A stretch of DNA of 64,000 nucleotides from Aromatoleum buckelii. GTDB taxonomy: Bacteria > Pseudomonadota > Gammaproteobacteria > Burkholderiales > Rhodocyclaceae. The stretch covers positions 1,798,001 to 1,862,000 of the forward strand of contig NZ_WTVH02000010.1 in assembly GCF_012910785.2 (NCBI RefSeq), in the 5' to 3' direction. Below the pieces are notes generated by a model. The model did no database searches. It was not told where the DNA came from and was given only the letters and a program-made list of their open reading frames with translations. This document shows, in pieces, positions 46,151-54,999 of this stretch (positions are counted from its first letter, which is position 1; every line of letters begins with the position of its first letter). Position numbers and translations under genes: made by a program.

Positions 46151-46342
46151 ATGGACAGGTCGACCGACAAGCTGGCGCTGCGTGCCGGTCATTCCGATGC
46201 GGCCTCGCTATGCCGGAGGAGATGACATGCGCGGTCATCGACGCAGCCGTCCGCTCCAAGTCGGTCTCGAACTGGCCGGGCATGCCCTCTGGTCGCTATA
46301 CAATGCGATCGACTGCAAATAAACGGAACTCAGCCGGCAACC

Positions 46343-46786
46343 ATGACCAACCTCTCCAACTACACCCTCCCCCAGCTCAAGCAACTCACCGCCCGAATCG
46401 AGAAGGAAATCGCCAAGCGCCAGTCCGCGACCAAATCAGATCTTCTGAAGAAGCTGACGAAGCTCGCGAAGGAAAATGGCCTCTCGCTTGACGACGTGCT
46501 CGGAAACGCCACTCCGGCTCTGGCGAAAGCCCCGAAGGTTGCCTCCAAGGAGAAAGTTGCGCGCAAAGAGCCGCTGCCAATTAAATATCAACACCCAAGC
46601 AACCGCGATCTCGCTTGGTCCGGACGCGGGCGCCGGCCGCAGTGGATCGAAGCTTGGTTGGCGCAGGGAGGTGCAATGAGCGCGCTGGAGACCGCAGCGC
46701 AAAAGATGGCAAGGCCGCGCATGAAGAAGGCGACGGAAGCGCAGCCGGTAGTGCAGGAACCGCCGGCAGAGCCCGTGGCTGGCTAA
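46343..46786 (+). CDS. H-NS-family nucleoid protein of the ICE
   Basis: This 147-residue protein has an N-terminal helix (LPQLKQLTARIEKEIAKR) for oligomerisation and the conserved C-terminal DNA-binding block KYQHPSNRDLAWSGRGRRPQWIEAWLAQGG, with the RGRRP-like minor-groove loop. A lysine/alanine-rich tail follows. Mobile-element H-NS proteins silence AT-rich cargo and reduce transfer cost. Its TAA stop is the left copy of the 3-bp duplication of the adjacent insertion sequence, so the coding sequence is intact. Confidence 0.85.
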   Translation: MTNLSNYTLPQLKQLTARIEKEIAKRQSATKSDLLKKLTKLAKENGLSLDDVLGNATPALAKAPKVASKEKVARKEPLPIKYQHPSNRDLAWSGRGRRPQWIEAWLAQGGAMSALETAAQKMARPRMKKATEAQPVVQEPPAEPVAG

Positions 46787-47718
46787 GAACTTATCCGTAA
46801 ATAGATATACTTTCCTCCTGAGCCGCAATGAGCACGGCGTCGGAGTGAGAGGATGGCGATGCGAGTCGAATCGTGGGTGGTAACGGATGCGTTCTGGCAG
46901 CGGGTGGAACCGCTGGTACCGCAGCGCGTGCCGTCGCCAGACAAGCAGTACCTGCGCAAGCCCGGCGCCGGCCGTCCCCCGAAGCCGGCGCGACAGGTGT
47001 TCGAGGCCATCGTGTACGTGCTTCGCACGGGTTGCCAATGGAAGGCCTTGCCCAAGGAGCGCTTTGGCAGCGCCAGCGCCATCCACAAGCGCTTCCTTGA
47101 ATGGGAAGAAGCGGGCTTCTTCGAGGCAGTGTGGAAAGCGGGGCTGGCCGAATACGACGAGATGGAGGGCATCGCCTGGCGCTGGCAAAGCGTCGATGGA
47201 GCCATGATGAAGGCCCCCTTGGCGCAGGAAGCCGTCGGCCCCAACCCGACGGATCGGGGAAAAAAAGGGCAGCAAACGCCATTTGCTGGTGGACGGCCGT
47301 GGCGTCCCGTTGTCGCTCATCGTGACCGGGGCGAACGTCAATGACGGCAAGCGGCTCAATGAGGTGCTCAATGCCATCGTCGTCAAGCGCAGATGCCCGC
47401 CGGTTCGACGCAGCAAGCACCTTTGCGCCGACGCAGGCTACCGCAGCGCCGAGAATCTTCGCACGATCGAGACGCACCGCTATATCCCTCACGTCGTTAG
47501 CCACCGCCAGGAAGCAGACATCAAGGGACGCGACCCCAGCAAGAAGGCAAAACGATGGGTCGTTGAGGTCGCCCACAGCTGGTTCAATCGCTTCCGCAAG
47601 TTGCTTGTGCGATATGAGAAGCTGGAACGAAGCTTCCTCGCCCTCAACCACCTTGCCGCTGCCATCATCGCCTTTCGCAACGTGCCGCTCGGCATCAACA
47701 TAATTTACGGATAAGTTC
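46787..47718 (+). mobile_element. IS5-family (IS427-group) insertion sequence, complete
   Basis: The 932-bp element has terminal repeats GAACTTATCCGTAAAT at the left and ATTTACGGATAAGTTC at the right, and is flanked by TAA on both sides (46784-46786 and 47719-47721). Two overlapping transposase frames lie inside. It landed exactly after the H-NS stop codon. Confidence 0.85.
46853..47714 (+). CDS. IS427-group transposase in two overlapping frames
   Basis: Frame A (46853-47344) encodes the N-terminal part (FWQRVEPLVPQRVPSP...IVYVLRTGCQWKALPKERFGS...QSVDGAMMKAP) with the first catalytic Asp. Frame B (to 47714) encodes the rest (HLLVDGRGVPLSLIVTGANVND...ADAGYRSAENL...VVEVAHSWFNRFRKLLVRYEKL) with the second Asp and the Glu. 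The A7 tract at 47260-47266 (GGGGAAAAAAAGGG) is the expected slippage site. A full transposase needs a shift by +1 or loss of one A there, as is usual for this group. Confidence 0.85.
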
Positions 47719-48002
47719 TAAGCCCGCTTCGGGCTATCGGGGAGTTCCCGCGTCCCGGCAGCGCCGGGCCTCACGGACCGTTCTACTGGGACTGCTTAGC
47801 CGTAACGAGTGGCAGGTTCCTGAGCGGAGCAGGCGTCCGGAGCAGAGGATGACCGGGAACTCCTCGGCCGGAGGACTAAACCGCTCGCGCGGTAGGGCGT
47901 GCTGAACCGCTTCGGACGGTCAGGACGTCGCGGGTGTGCATTGGCAGTGCTCTGCCATGTTGGAAATGAGGCGATCCGCCTCGTTTTCGACAGGAGCAAG
48001 CC

Positions 48003-48878
48003 ATGGAAACCCAGAAGCCGAGCATCAGTCCGTTGCGCCAGCGCATGATCGAGGACATGCGGATGCGCAAGCTGGGCGATCGAACCCAGGAAGGGTACGT
48101 GCGCGCCGTGCGCTACTTCGCGAAGTATCTTGGGCGCTCGCCGGATACCGCGACCGTCGAGGATCTGCGGAACTACCAGCTGTACCTGGTGGATCACGGG
48201 ACGTCGCCCACGTCGCTCAACGCGGCAATCTGCGGCTTGAAGTTCTTCTTCACCGTCACGCTCGACCGTCCCGAGCTGATGGCCAAGATGCAGCCGGTGC
48301 ATCTGCCGCGCAAGCTGCCGGTGATCCTGAGCCCGGACGAGGTGAAGCGCCTGATCGCTGCGGCCGGCAACCTGAAACACCAAACCGCCTTGGCACTGGC
48401 CTATGCGACGGGCTTGCGCATCAGCGAAGTCGTGTCCTTGAAGGTCGCCGACATCGACAGCCAGCGCATGACGCTGCGGGTTGAACAAGGCAAGGGCCAG
48501 AAGGATCGCTATGCGATGCTTTCGCCGTTGCTGCTGCAACGGCTGCGCGTGTGGTGGCGAGTGGCCCATGCGCAGGGCAAGATGCTCGATGGCGGCTGGC
48601 TGTTCCCTGGTCAGGATCCGGTCCGACACCTCAGCGCCCGGCAACTCGACCGTGCCATCCACGCAGCCGCCGACGAAGCGGGCATCGACAAGCGGGTATC
48701 GATGCACTCGCTGCGCCATGCCTTTGCCACCCACCTGCTGGAGCAGAAGGTCGACATCCGCCTGATCCAGGTCCTGCTCGGGCACAAGAAGCTGGAAACC
48801 ACCGCCCTGTATGCCCAAGTCGCCACCGACATCCTGCGCGAGGTCGTCAGCCCGTTGGAGAAGCTGAACTCGCCGTAG
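48003..48878 (+). CDS. XerD-like tyrosine recombinase of the IS91 element
   Basis: This 291-residue recombinase has the SAM-like core-binding domain (IEDMRMRKLGDRTQEGYVRAVRYFAKYLG) and the catalytic domain with YATGLRISEVVSL (Arg), HSLRHAFATHLLE (His-x-x-Arg) and LLGHKKLETTALYAQV (His and Tyr). Such recombinases are companions of some IS91 transposases and may resolve or integrate transposition products. It ends 7 bp before the transposase gene. Confidence 0.87.
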   Translation: METQKPSISPLRQRMIEDMRMRKLGDRTQEGYVRAVRYFAKYLGRSPDTATVEDLRNYQLYLVDHGTSPTSLNAAICGLKFFFTVTLDRPELMAKMQPVHLPRKLPVILSPDEVKRLIAAAGNLKHQTALALAYATGLRISEVVSLKVADIDSQRMTLRVEQGKGQKDRYAMLSPLLLQRLRVWWRVAHAQGKMLDGGWLFPGQDPVRHLSARQLDRAIHAAADEAGIDKRVSMHSLRHAFATHLLEQKVDIRLIQVLLGHKKLETTALYAQVATDILREVVSPLEKLNSP

Positions 48879-48885
48879 CGCGGCC

Positions 48886-50052
48886 ATGGTGCGGCCTGCC
48901 CTGGAGGTCGCCGACATCTTCCGCACCCATGGCCCCGCGTGGCGAACAAAGCAGTCAGGCCACCTGAGCCTCGGTCAGCTCAAGGTCATGTCGGCCATCG
49001 AACAGTGCCGTACCGCGGCGCTGGGCGGACACGCATTGCGTTGCAATGCCTGCGGCCATGAGGAGATCAGCTACAACTCCTGCCGCAATCGACATTGCCC
49101 GAAGTGCCAGGCGCGTGCCGCGCAGCGCTGGCTCGAGGCCCGACAGGCCGATCTGCTGCCCGTCGAGTACTACCACGTCGTCTTCACGCTGCCCGAACCG
49201 ATCAGCGCCATCGCCTACACCAACAAGGCGGTGATCTACCGGCTGTTGTTCGACATGGCAGCGGAAACGCTGACGACGATCGCCGCCGATCCGAAACACC
49301 TCGGCGCCCAGATCGGCGCCACCCTGGTCCTGCACACCTGGGGTTCGGCATTGACGCATCATCCCCACGTGCATGGCATCGTCCCCGGCGGTGGAATTTC
49401 TCCAGACGGCAAACGCTGGGTAACCTGCCGGCGCGGGTTCTTCCTGCCGGTGCGCGTGCTGTCGCGCTTGTTCCGTCGGCGCTTCATCGAGGAACTCGAG
49501 AAGCTCTATCGCGCCGGCCAGCTGCAATTCTTCGGCGAGCACGAGCCCCTGGCCGATGCCGGCGCGTTCGGCCGGTGGTTGGTGCCGCTGCGCAGGTGCG
49601 AGTGGGTGGTGTATGCCAAGCGTCCGTTCGCCGGTCCCGAGGCCGTATTGGCCTATCTCTCCCGCTACACCCACCGGGTGGCCATCTCGAACCGGCGATT
49701 GGTGGCGATGGATGAGCACGGCGTGTCCTTCCGCTGGAAGGACTACCGCGCCAAGGGGGGTACCCGCCACAAGACGATGACGCTTGCCGCCGACGAGTTC
49801 ATGCGGCGCTTCCTGCTGCATGTGTTGCCAACGGGTTTCCACCGCATCCGTCACTACGGACTGCTGGCCAATGCCGGGCGACAGCAGAATCTGGCGAGGG
49901 CGCGTACCTTGCTCGATGTGCCTCGACCCGAACCGGTCGACAACGAAAGCGCCGTCACGCCGTCACCGACCTTCGTCTGTCGCTGCTGCGGCAGCGCCAT
50001 GCTGGTCGTCGAGATCATCATGCGTCGACAGCCAATTCGTGCTCCGCCATGA
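48886..50052 (+). CDS. IS91-family rolling-circle transposase, copy 1
   Basis: This 388-residue transposase has an N-terminal zinc finger (CNACGHEEISYNSCRNRHCPKCQARAA), the HUH metal motif in HHPHVHGIVPGGG, and the catalytic Tyr region YLSRYTHRVAISNRRL. These are the marks of the Y2_Tnp family, which moves DNA by a rolling-circle route with single-strand intermediates and can carry flanking DNA along. The copy at 61364-62530 encodes the same protein. Confidence 0.9.
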   Translation: MVRPALEVADIFRTHGPAWRTKQSGHLSLGQLKVMSAIEQCRTAALGGHALRCNACGHEEISYNSCRNRHCPKCQARAAQRWLEARQADLLPVEYYHVVFTLPEPISAIAYTNKAVIYRLLFDMAAETLTTIAADPKHLGAQIGATLVLHTWGSALTHHPHVHGIVPGGGISPDGKRWVTCRRGFFLPVRVLSRLFRRRFIEELEKLYRAGQLQFFGEHEPLADAGAFGRWLVPLRRCEWVVYAKRPFAGPEAVLAYLSRYTHRVAISNRRLVAMDEHGVSFRWKDYRAKGGTRHKTMTLAADEFMRRFLLHVLPTGFHRIRHYGLLANAGRQQNLARARTLLDVPRPEPVDNESAVTPSPTFVCRCCGSAMLVVEIIMRRQPIRAPP

Positions 50053-50413
50053 TGCACCGCTTGCAGCTCTCTCGTCACACGACAGCCTCGGCGCCCGAGT
50101 TCCCGGCGCCGGCAGCGGCCGGCTGTTGTTCGATGCCTTCTCGCCAGCATTCGCCGCTTCCGGCACGCGCGATCGTGGCGCCAATGACCGCCCTCGGTGC
50201 CGAGCTGTGCGTTGCCGACGGTTCGAGGCGCCAATCATCGGTCATCCCGGGAACACCGGCTGGCGTCAAATTCCCATAGGCCGCGTCCCGCCCAAACCGC
50301 GCGGCAGCATCCCGCGGTTTCGTCCCTGGAGGTTTATTCAACGTCTGCCCGCAGGCGCTCTCGCGTCATCCAGCCTCGTCACGTGGAGGGCAGACGTCAA
50401 ACAAACCTAAACC

Positions 50414-50653
50414 AATGCCGCCGTTGGCCTGTCGCCCTCAATCGGGCTGCATTGCATGGGTTACCAGCCGTTCAACCTTGAGAATGCTCGAACGGCGGCT
50501 TCGCTAACCGTTGAACGCGAACAACGACCCATAGCGGCGTGTCCTCTGGGTGCGCGATGTACATCCTCGTGGCAACGGCCAAGCTCAACGGGCTAGTTCC
50601 GGCGGCTTAGGCCCGGTTGAAGGAACGCTCGCGAGAGGTCAGAGCGGGATTGC
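50414..50653. other. Gap between IS91 copy 1 and the Thoeris operon
   Basis: No gene is seen. It contains the 3' flank of the first thsB gene and a loose inverted repeat (GTTCAAC at about 50470, GTTGAAC at about 50513) that could act as a terminator. Confidence 0.35.
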
Positions 50654-51139
50654 TCACATGGCGTCCGCAATTGCTCGTTCAATCCACGTGGACAAGTTCC
50701 TGTTGATATCACCGTACGCGTCGGATGCGGAGGGGTCGTACGTTTTAGGAACGTAGATCTGCCCATTTGCCTTGGTGAACTTGGTGCCGTCAAACGGATT
50801 GGGGCCCTTCCGGCAAATCCCCATTTTCGGGCATTTCAAGTTATGCACATTGATGCCGAAGAGCCCCTTGCCATCCTTCCAAGCCTTTTTGATCTCATAC
50901 TGCACCCACGGTCTTTGCGCAGTCTCCATGCCGATGAGCACTATGGCGCAGGTCTTTCCTTGCATATTGTCGTTAATCCATCGCTCTACCCCACCGGCCG
51001 TGCGCCTGATCTGCTCCCAGTTGTTCGGAGTGGTTGGCTCGTTACCCTCGATAACACCCATATTGCGCACCTGTTGTACGCGGAACACATCGTTGTCGAA
51101 ATGGAAGCTGTAGAAGACTTTGCGTTTTATGCCGTTCAT
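50654..51139 (-). CDS. thsB: Thoeris ThsB-like TIR protein (first)
   Basis: This 161-residue protein has the short TIR-like fold of ThsB: KRKVFYSFHFDNDVFRVQQVRNMG at the N-terminus, TCAIVLIGMETAQRPWVQYEIKKAWKDGKGLFGINVHNLK in the middle with the likely catalytic Glu (about residue 82 in QYEIKKAW), and a C-terminal stretch. In Thoeris systems ThsB senses phage infection and makes an NAD-derived cyclic ADP-ribose-type signal that activates ThsA. Its start overlaps the end of thsA by 4 bp. Confidence 0.85.
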   Translation of the reverse strand: MNGIKRKVFYSFHFDNDVFRVQQVRNMGVIEGNEPTTPNNWEQIRRTAGGVERWINDNMQGKTCAIVLIGMETAQRPWVQYEIKKAWKDGKGLFGINVHNLKCPKMGICRKGPNPFDGTKFTKANGQIYVPKTYDPSASDAYGDINRNLSTWIERAIADAM

Positions 51140-52560
51140 TTGTTCAGATCCTTTATGATCTTGATGATGCGCGAAACCAAATCAGTGTCGTTCGGCTGGC
51201 GTGTATCCAGGGCTTTAATGAGGGGTACGATCCAATCCATGCCGGGATAGTATTTGGCAGGGTCTGCAAGCACTTCATCCCAAAGCGCCTTCGCCATGTA
51301 GCCGCTAGCAGCAACTGGGATCGGCACCAGGCCATGCTCGATGGCGATCTCGAACTCTCGACGCACACCTGACGCGTCCACCACGTCGCCGTTGACGCGC
51401 TTGTTACCAAAAACGAAAACCGCAATGCCGGCAAGTGAGACCATGCGTTGCCGGTACTGCTCCCAGAGCATCTGAAGGTTATCGCCATGCTGCGGGAACG
51501 GCCTGACCACGAGTTGATCCTCAGAGTATTTTTGCGGGTTGCCGTAAATCGCCTCCAGCGCGCCGTTAATGACCGCGCTGCCTATCCCCCACCCGAACCC
51601 GTTGACCACGCGCAGGTTGGCTTTGACACTCTCTGCGGCCAGCGCGTGCACAAAGTTCAGAGCTTCCTGGCGGTCCCAGTCGCCATACTCTTCGGCGCTT
51701 CCCGACACGAAGATGGTCTTCTTGCGAAACCGGCTTTCTATGCGCTGCAGGATCTCCGGAATATCGCAGTAGTCATCAACCAGTAGCGTCTGGATGCCGA
51801 ACCGCTTCAGATCGTCGATGCGGAGGTCCTGCTTCCTTCGCTTGTACGTGAAGAGCTCGTCGTCGTCTCCTGCCTCCTTCTGGACCTCTCTCATGAAACA
51901 GTAGTGCGTGCGCTTCTTGCCTCCGAAGACATGAAGCCTGCTGAGCATGTAGTCCAGGTTGGGGTCGGAGAAGCTAAAGCCAATGAAGAGGAACGTCTTA
52001 GAGACCAGATCACCGCCGAGTGCCGTGATGAAGGGCGCGTGTGTGTTGTGGTACTTCTCGTACTGCTCCTTGTACAGGACCGCGGAATTCGGGAAAGAAA
52101 CGTCACCGTGCATCTTGTAGACCACGGCGTCCCTCTTGGGCTTGGTGGTCGTGAGGTGCTCTACGTCGAACTTGACGTCGGGCACGCGATAGGCCTTGCG
52201 CAGCGCATCCTCAATCAGGGTGTCGTAGTTGGTTGTCCAGTAGGTATGGATGGGCAAGCGCGCCAAGACCTCGTGGACGGGCGACGGCTCCGCGTGGCCG
52301 GAGAACTCCTCGAGGATCTTCTTGGCCAAGCCGTCGCTTGTCTTGCGACGGTTGAAGTGAAATTGGGCTACCGAGATGAGGTCGTGCTCGAGTTCGACTT
52401 TTAGCCCGAGCTCCGCAGCGATATCCCGCATCAGTTCAGGCCAGTCGACAAACCCGGAGCCCTTCGACATCCCGGCGCCGGCAAATACCGCCGCGGTGCC
52501 CTGCTCCAGGTCCTTCACGAAATCCTTGATGAACGCGTCAATCTCATGTTTTGGGGTCAT
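51136..52560 (-). CDS. thsA: Thoeris ThsA effector, SIR2-SLOG NADase
   Basis: This 474-residue protein joins an N-terminal SIR2 domain (AAVFAGAGMSKGSGFVDWPELM; HTYWTTNYDTLIEDAL with Asn at about residue 111; VVYKMHGDVSFP with His at about 151) to a C-terminal SLOG domain (IFVSGSAEEYGDWDRQEAL, VVNGFGWGIGSAVINGALEAI, GIAVFVFGNKR). The Asn and His positions match the NADase residues known from Bacillus cereus ThsA almost exactly. On binding the TIR-made signal through SLOG it depletes NAD and stops phage growth by killing the cell. It is the middle gene of a three-gene minus-strand operon. Confidence 0.92.
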   Translation of the reverse strand: MTPKHEIDAFIKDFVKDLEQGTAAVFAGAGMSKGSGFVDWPELMRDIAAELGLKVELEHDLISVAQFHFNRRKTSDGLAKKILEEFSGHAEPSPVHEVLARLPIHTYWTTNYDTLIEDALRKAYRVPDVKFDVEHLTTTKPKRDAVVYKMHGDVSFPNSAVLYKEQYEKYHNTHAPFITALGGDLVSKTFLFIGFSFSDPNLDYMLSRLHVFGGKKRTHYCFMREVQKEAGDDDELFTYKRRKQDLRIDDLKRFGIQTLLVDDYCDIPEILQRIESRFRKKTIFVSGSAEEYGDWDRQEALNFVHALAAESVKANLRVVNGFGWGIGSAVINGALEAIYGNPQKYSEDQLVVRPFPQHGDNLQMLWEQYRQRMVSLAGIAVFVFGNKRVNGDVVDASGVRREFEIAIEHGLVPIPVAASGYMAKALWDEVLADPAKYYPGMDWIVPLIKALDTRQPNDTDLVSRIIKIIKDLNK

Positions 52561-52704
52561 CGGTGCTTGGCTCTGTGGTTAGGTTATGGCGATTGCCATT
52601 CGGGGTGATCGGATCATGCAGCGCTCTGTGGTCTGCGCGGACGCCGGTGCCTTTGCCACGCGAGCGCTAAAGCGCCCATCCTCCCCATGCTGGCAACCCA
52701 CTTC

Positions 52705-53313
52705 TCACTTGGAGGACGTAGCGTAGGATCTCCAGTTCGGTTTGCGGTCGTTGAATTCACGCAGCGTTGTCCAGCGGCCTTGCCCCTCAACGAACACATC
52801 CTTCTGCCTCGTGTTTTGGTACGTGTCTTTAGTGATCTTGGGATAGAGCCCTAGGTACTCCTGACCCGAGAACTTGTCGTTCTCGTTATTCATCAAAGGC
52901 ATGACCGCTACCTGGCCACTACGCAGTCCGTCGAAGTAGCCGAGTTCCCACGGCATCCACTTGGAAGTAGACGCCGCCTCGGTTGCCAAGTAGATCAACG
53001 AGGCCGACTGCCTCATCCGGCGTCGTAGTAATTCCGCCGTCTCGGAACTAACAGTGCTGCGATCGAGCTGTGTATCAGTGTCCCAGTCCACGTAGACCTT
53101 TAAGCCGCGCGCTTCAAGCAAACGCTTGACGCCCAGCACCAGATCGGCGTCAGTGCTCGAGTGGGACAGGAAGACGTCAAAGGACTCGCTGTCCCTACTC
53201 GCTTGGCGGTCCTCCTTCAGGATCTGCGCGGATGCCTTGACGAACTGAGACTTTGCGATTGTGGCCGTGCGTGCAGCAGTGCGCGCTTCGCTCTTGGTGA
53301 AGTACGTAGCCAA
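52705..53313 (-). CDS. Second Thoeris TIR protein (ThsB2-type)
   Basis: This protein of about 202 residues has a 45-residue helical leader and a canonical TIR domain: ESFDVFLSHSSTDADLVLGVKRLLEARGLKVYVDWDTD, then SASLIYLATEAASTSKWMPWELGYFDGL with the catalytic Glu (about residue 123) in the WELGYFD motif. It differs strongly from the first TIR protein. I chose a TTG start at 53313 because GGGGGAAGC precedes it and it gives MATYFTKSEAR; the first ATG upstream adds 17 basic residues without a ribosome binding site. Multiple TIR genes per ThsA are known and thought to broaden phage sensing. Confidence 0.82.
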   Translation of the reverse strand: MATYFTKSEARTAARTATIAKSQFVKASAQILKEDRQASRDSESFDVFLSHSSTDADLVLGVKRLLEARGLKVYVDWDTDTQLDRSTVSSETAELLRRRMRQSASLIYLATEAASTSKWMPWELGYFDGLRSGQVAVMPLMNNENDKFSGQEYLGLYPKITKDTYQNTRQKDVFVEGQGRWTTLREFNDRKPNWRSYATSSK

Positions 53314-53558
53314 GCTTCCCCCTGGGGCGGTGGTTGGGCCCAGACGGCTCCGCCTCGATTGCACCGTTTTCGTATGGGCTCTTTGAAATGAAATATTACA
53401 CGTGCTACTGCCCCAGATGGCATATCACGTACGCGTGGTAATGTGAGGACGACGACCGTCGCCTTGTGGCCGTCAGCACGAGTTGAAGTCCTCCCTGTAA
53501 GCGGTCGGACGCTCGCCGGTCTTCAATCAGATTCCGATCAACAGCCAAGGAGTCTGAC

Positions 53559-54173
53559 ATGGAATCCAATGAGCATCGGGAACCGTGGAACAAGGGAAGG
53601 CTGGTGGGTCAGAAGGCGCCGTTGAAGCCCAAGGATATTTGGGCCATCCGTATCCACCTTCAGAACGGCCACCGAGTTCGGGATCTGGCGCTGTTCAATT
53701 TGGCCATCGACAGCAAACTGCGTGGATGCGACCTCGTCGCCCTGCGCGTCCGTGACGTGACCCACGGCTGTCAAGTGTTGTCCCGCACAGCGGTCGTTCA
53801 GAAAAAGACGCAGCGGCCGGTTCAGTTCGAACTGACCGAACCAACCCGAACGACGGTGGCGACATGGATCGACAAGGCGAAGCTAAGGCCGGAGGACTTC
53901 CTCTTTCCAAGCCGGCTGCACGACTCGCCGCATGTATCCACCCGGCAGTATGCGAGGATCGTCGAGCAATGGGTGACCGCAGCGGGGCTAGATCCATCCG
54001 CCTATGGCACGCATTCGATGCGGCGGACGAAGGTGACCCTGATCTACAAACGGACGAAGAACCTGAGGGCCGTCCAACTCCTACTTGGCCACTCCAAGTT
54101 GGAGTCGACGGTCCGTTACCTCGGCATCGAGGTCGATGATGCCTTGGAGATCTCAGAGCAGATCGAGATCTGA
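53559..54173 (+). CDS. Solo tyrosine recombinase (integrase)
   Basis: This 204-residue protein is a catalytic domain without a large core-binding domain. Visible residues are the first Arg in FNLAIDSKLRGCDLVALRV, HSMRRTKVTLIYKRTKN, and the Tyr end LLGHSKLESTVRYLGI. It is divergent to the Thoeris operon and in line with the broken CHAT gene. Such short stand-alone recombinases are often found in defence islands and integron-like cassettes; whether it moves this locus is unknown. Confidence 0.82.
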   Translation: MESNEHREPWNKGRLVGQKAPLKPKDIWAIRIHLQNGHRVRDLALFNLAIDSKLRGCDLVALRVRDVTHGCQVLSRTAVVQKKTQRPVQFELTEPTRTTVATWIDKAKLRPEDFLFPSRLHDSPHVSTRQYARIVEQWVTAAGLDPSAYGTHSMRRTKVTLIYKRTKNLRAVQLLLGHSKLESTVRYLGIEVDDALEISEQIEI

Positions 54174-54346
54174 CCGTAGCACGGCCGCTCTCCGAGAGCA
54201 TTCGCGGCGAGCGGCTGCTTACGAGCGCGCAGCCGGAAGGGTAGGATCGGCCAAACGCGGCCGTTCAGACCACGGTGCCGATAGGCGAACTCAAAAGAAC
54301 TGATTCTCCAGCGGTATATGATGAAGTATTTATCGGCGCTGCCTGG

Positions 54347-54464
54347 ATGAGGCCTATGCGAACCAAAACTGGTCGTAACGATCCCTGTCCCTGCGGAAGT
54401 GGGCGGAAGTACAAAAAATGCCACGGGGCGAGCGTTAAGCAACCGGGCGCCGGGGAGTTGATCG
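54347..54464 (+). pseudogene. N-terminal part of the SEC-C/CHAT gene, cut by the IS66 element
   Basis: The frame begins [27 protein letters not shown], a complete SEC-C zinc motif (Cys at about residues 14, 16 and 25, His 26), and continues KQPGAGELI to the IS66 insertion point. The 8-bp duplication GTTGATCG joins it in frame to the large part at 57490. A start at 54347 or 54356 is likely. Without the IS this would be residues 1-40 of a protein of about 793 residues. Confidence 0.8.
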
Positions 54465-54498
54465 GTATCTGTCCGGCAATCCCCGTCAGGGGCACGGA

Positions 54499-54999
54499 TC
54501 AGAGATCGACGAGGTGCCGCAACAGCGGGAAGGAGACGCGCCAGCTTTGACCGTCGCAGTCGAGGGTGGCGGTGCGCTGATTGATGCGCACGATGGTTCC
54601 GATGCGGGTCTGCAGGTGACGGTCTTCGAAGCTCACTTGGTCGCCGACTCGGAAGTCTGCGCGGGTCGGAGACGGCGGCTCGGGCACCGATGGCGCCGGG
54701 ATCGAAGCGGCGTCCGGGATTTCGATCGCCGCATACGGCAATTTCCATTCGCGCCGGGTGCGCTCGTCCTGCACGGTGAGTTGCGTGTCCTTCATCGCGA
54801 CGATCCGCCCCGTGCGCAGCGACACCTGGGCGCCGGCCTGTTGCCCGTCGAGGAAACGCACCGACTGCCCAAGATGCAGATGGCGACGGATTTCGATGAT
54901 CCGGGCCGGGTCCGACATCAGGCGTTCGAGAATCGTCGAGAGGTGGAAGAGTTCGAGGCTGGTGGCGCGGTTGAGGGCTTCGATCAGGGCAGCGTTCAT
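54499..54999 (-). CDS. IS66 passenger protein of unknown function
   Basis: This 166-residue protein is coupled to tnpC by an ATGA overlap and is the last gene of the element. It has a helical start ([27 protein letters not shown]) and two small beta modules that read like KOW/SH3 folds ([33 protein letters not shown] and [41 protein letters not shown]). IS66 elements sometimes carry such extra genes; its role in transposition is unknown. Confidence 0.65.
   Translation of the reverse strand: MNAALIEALNRATSLELFHLSTILERLMSDPARIIEIRRHLHLGQSVRFLDGQQAGAQVSLRTGRIVAMKDTQLTVQDERTRREWKLPYAAIEIPDAASIPAPSVPEPPSPTRADFRVGDQVSFEDRHLQTRIGTIVRINQRTATLDCDGQSWRVSFPLLRHLVDL

Larger units (their letters stand above)
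47722..50413 (+). mobile_element. IS91-family element, copy 1
   Basis: This element carries a XerD-like recombinase and a Y2-type rolling-circle transposase in tandem, an arrangement common in one IS91 subgroup. Its transposase-side end is at 50413 (after CAAACCTAAACC), fixed by comparison with copy 2. The other end is not resolved; it lies between the insertion sequence at 47721 and the recombinase start at 48003. Its last 1,649 bp (48765-50413) are repeated in inverse orientation at 61003-62651. Confidence 0.8.

Noticed and set aside
44792-46192. A 466-codon minus-strand frame
   Set aside because: It covers the complete EAL gene in antisense and shows no motif.
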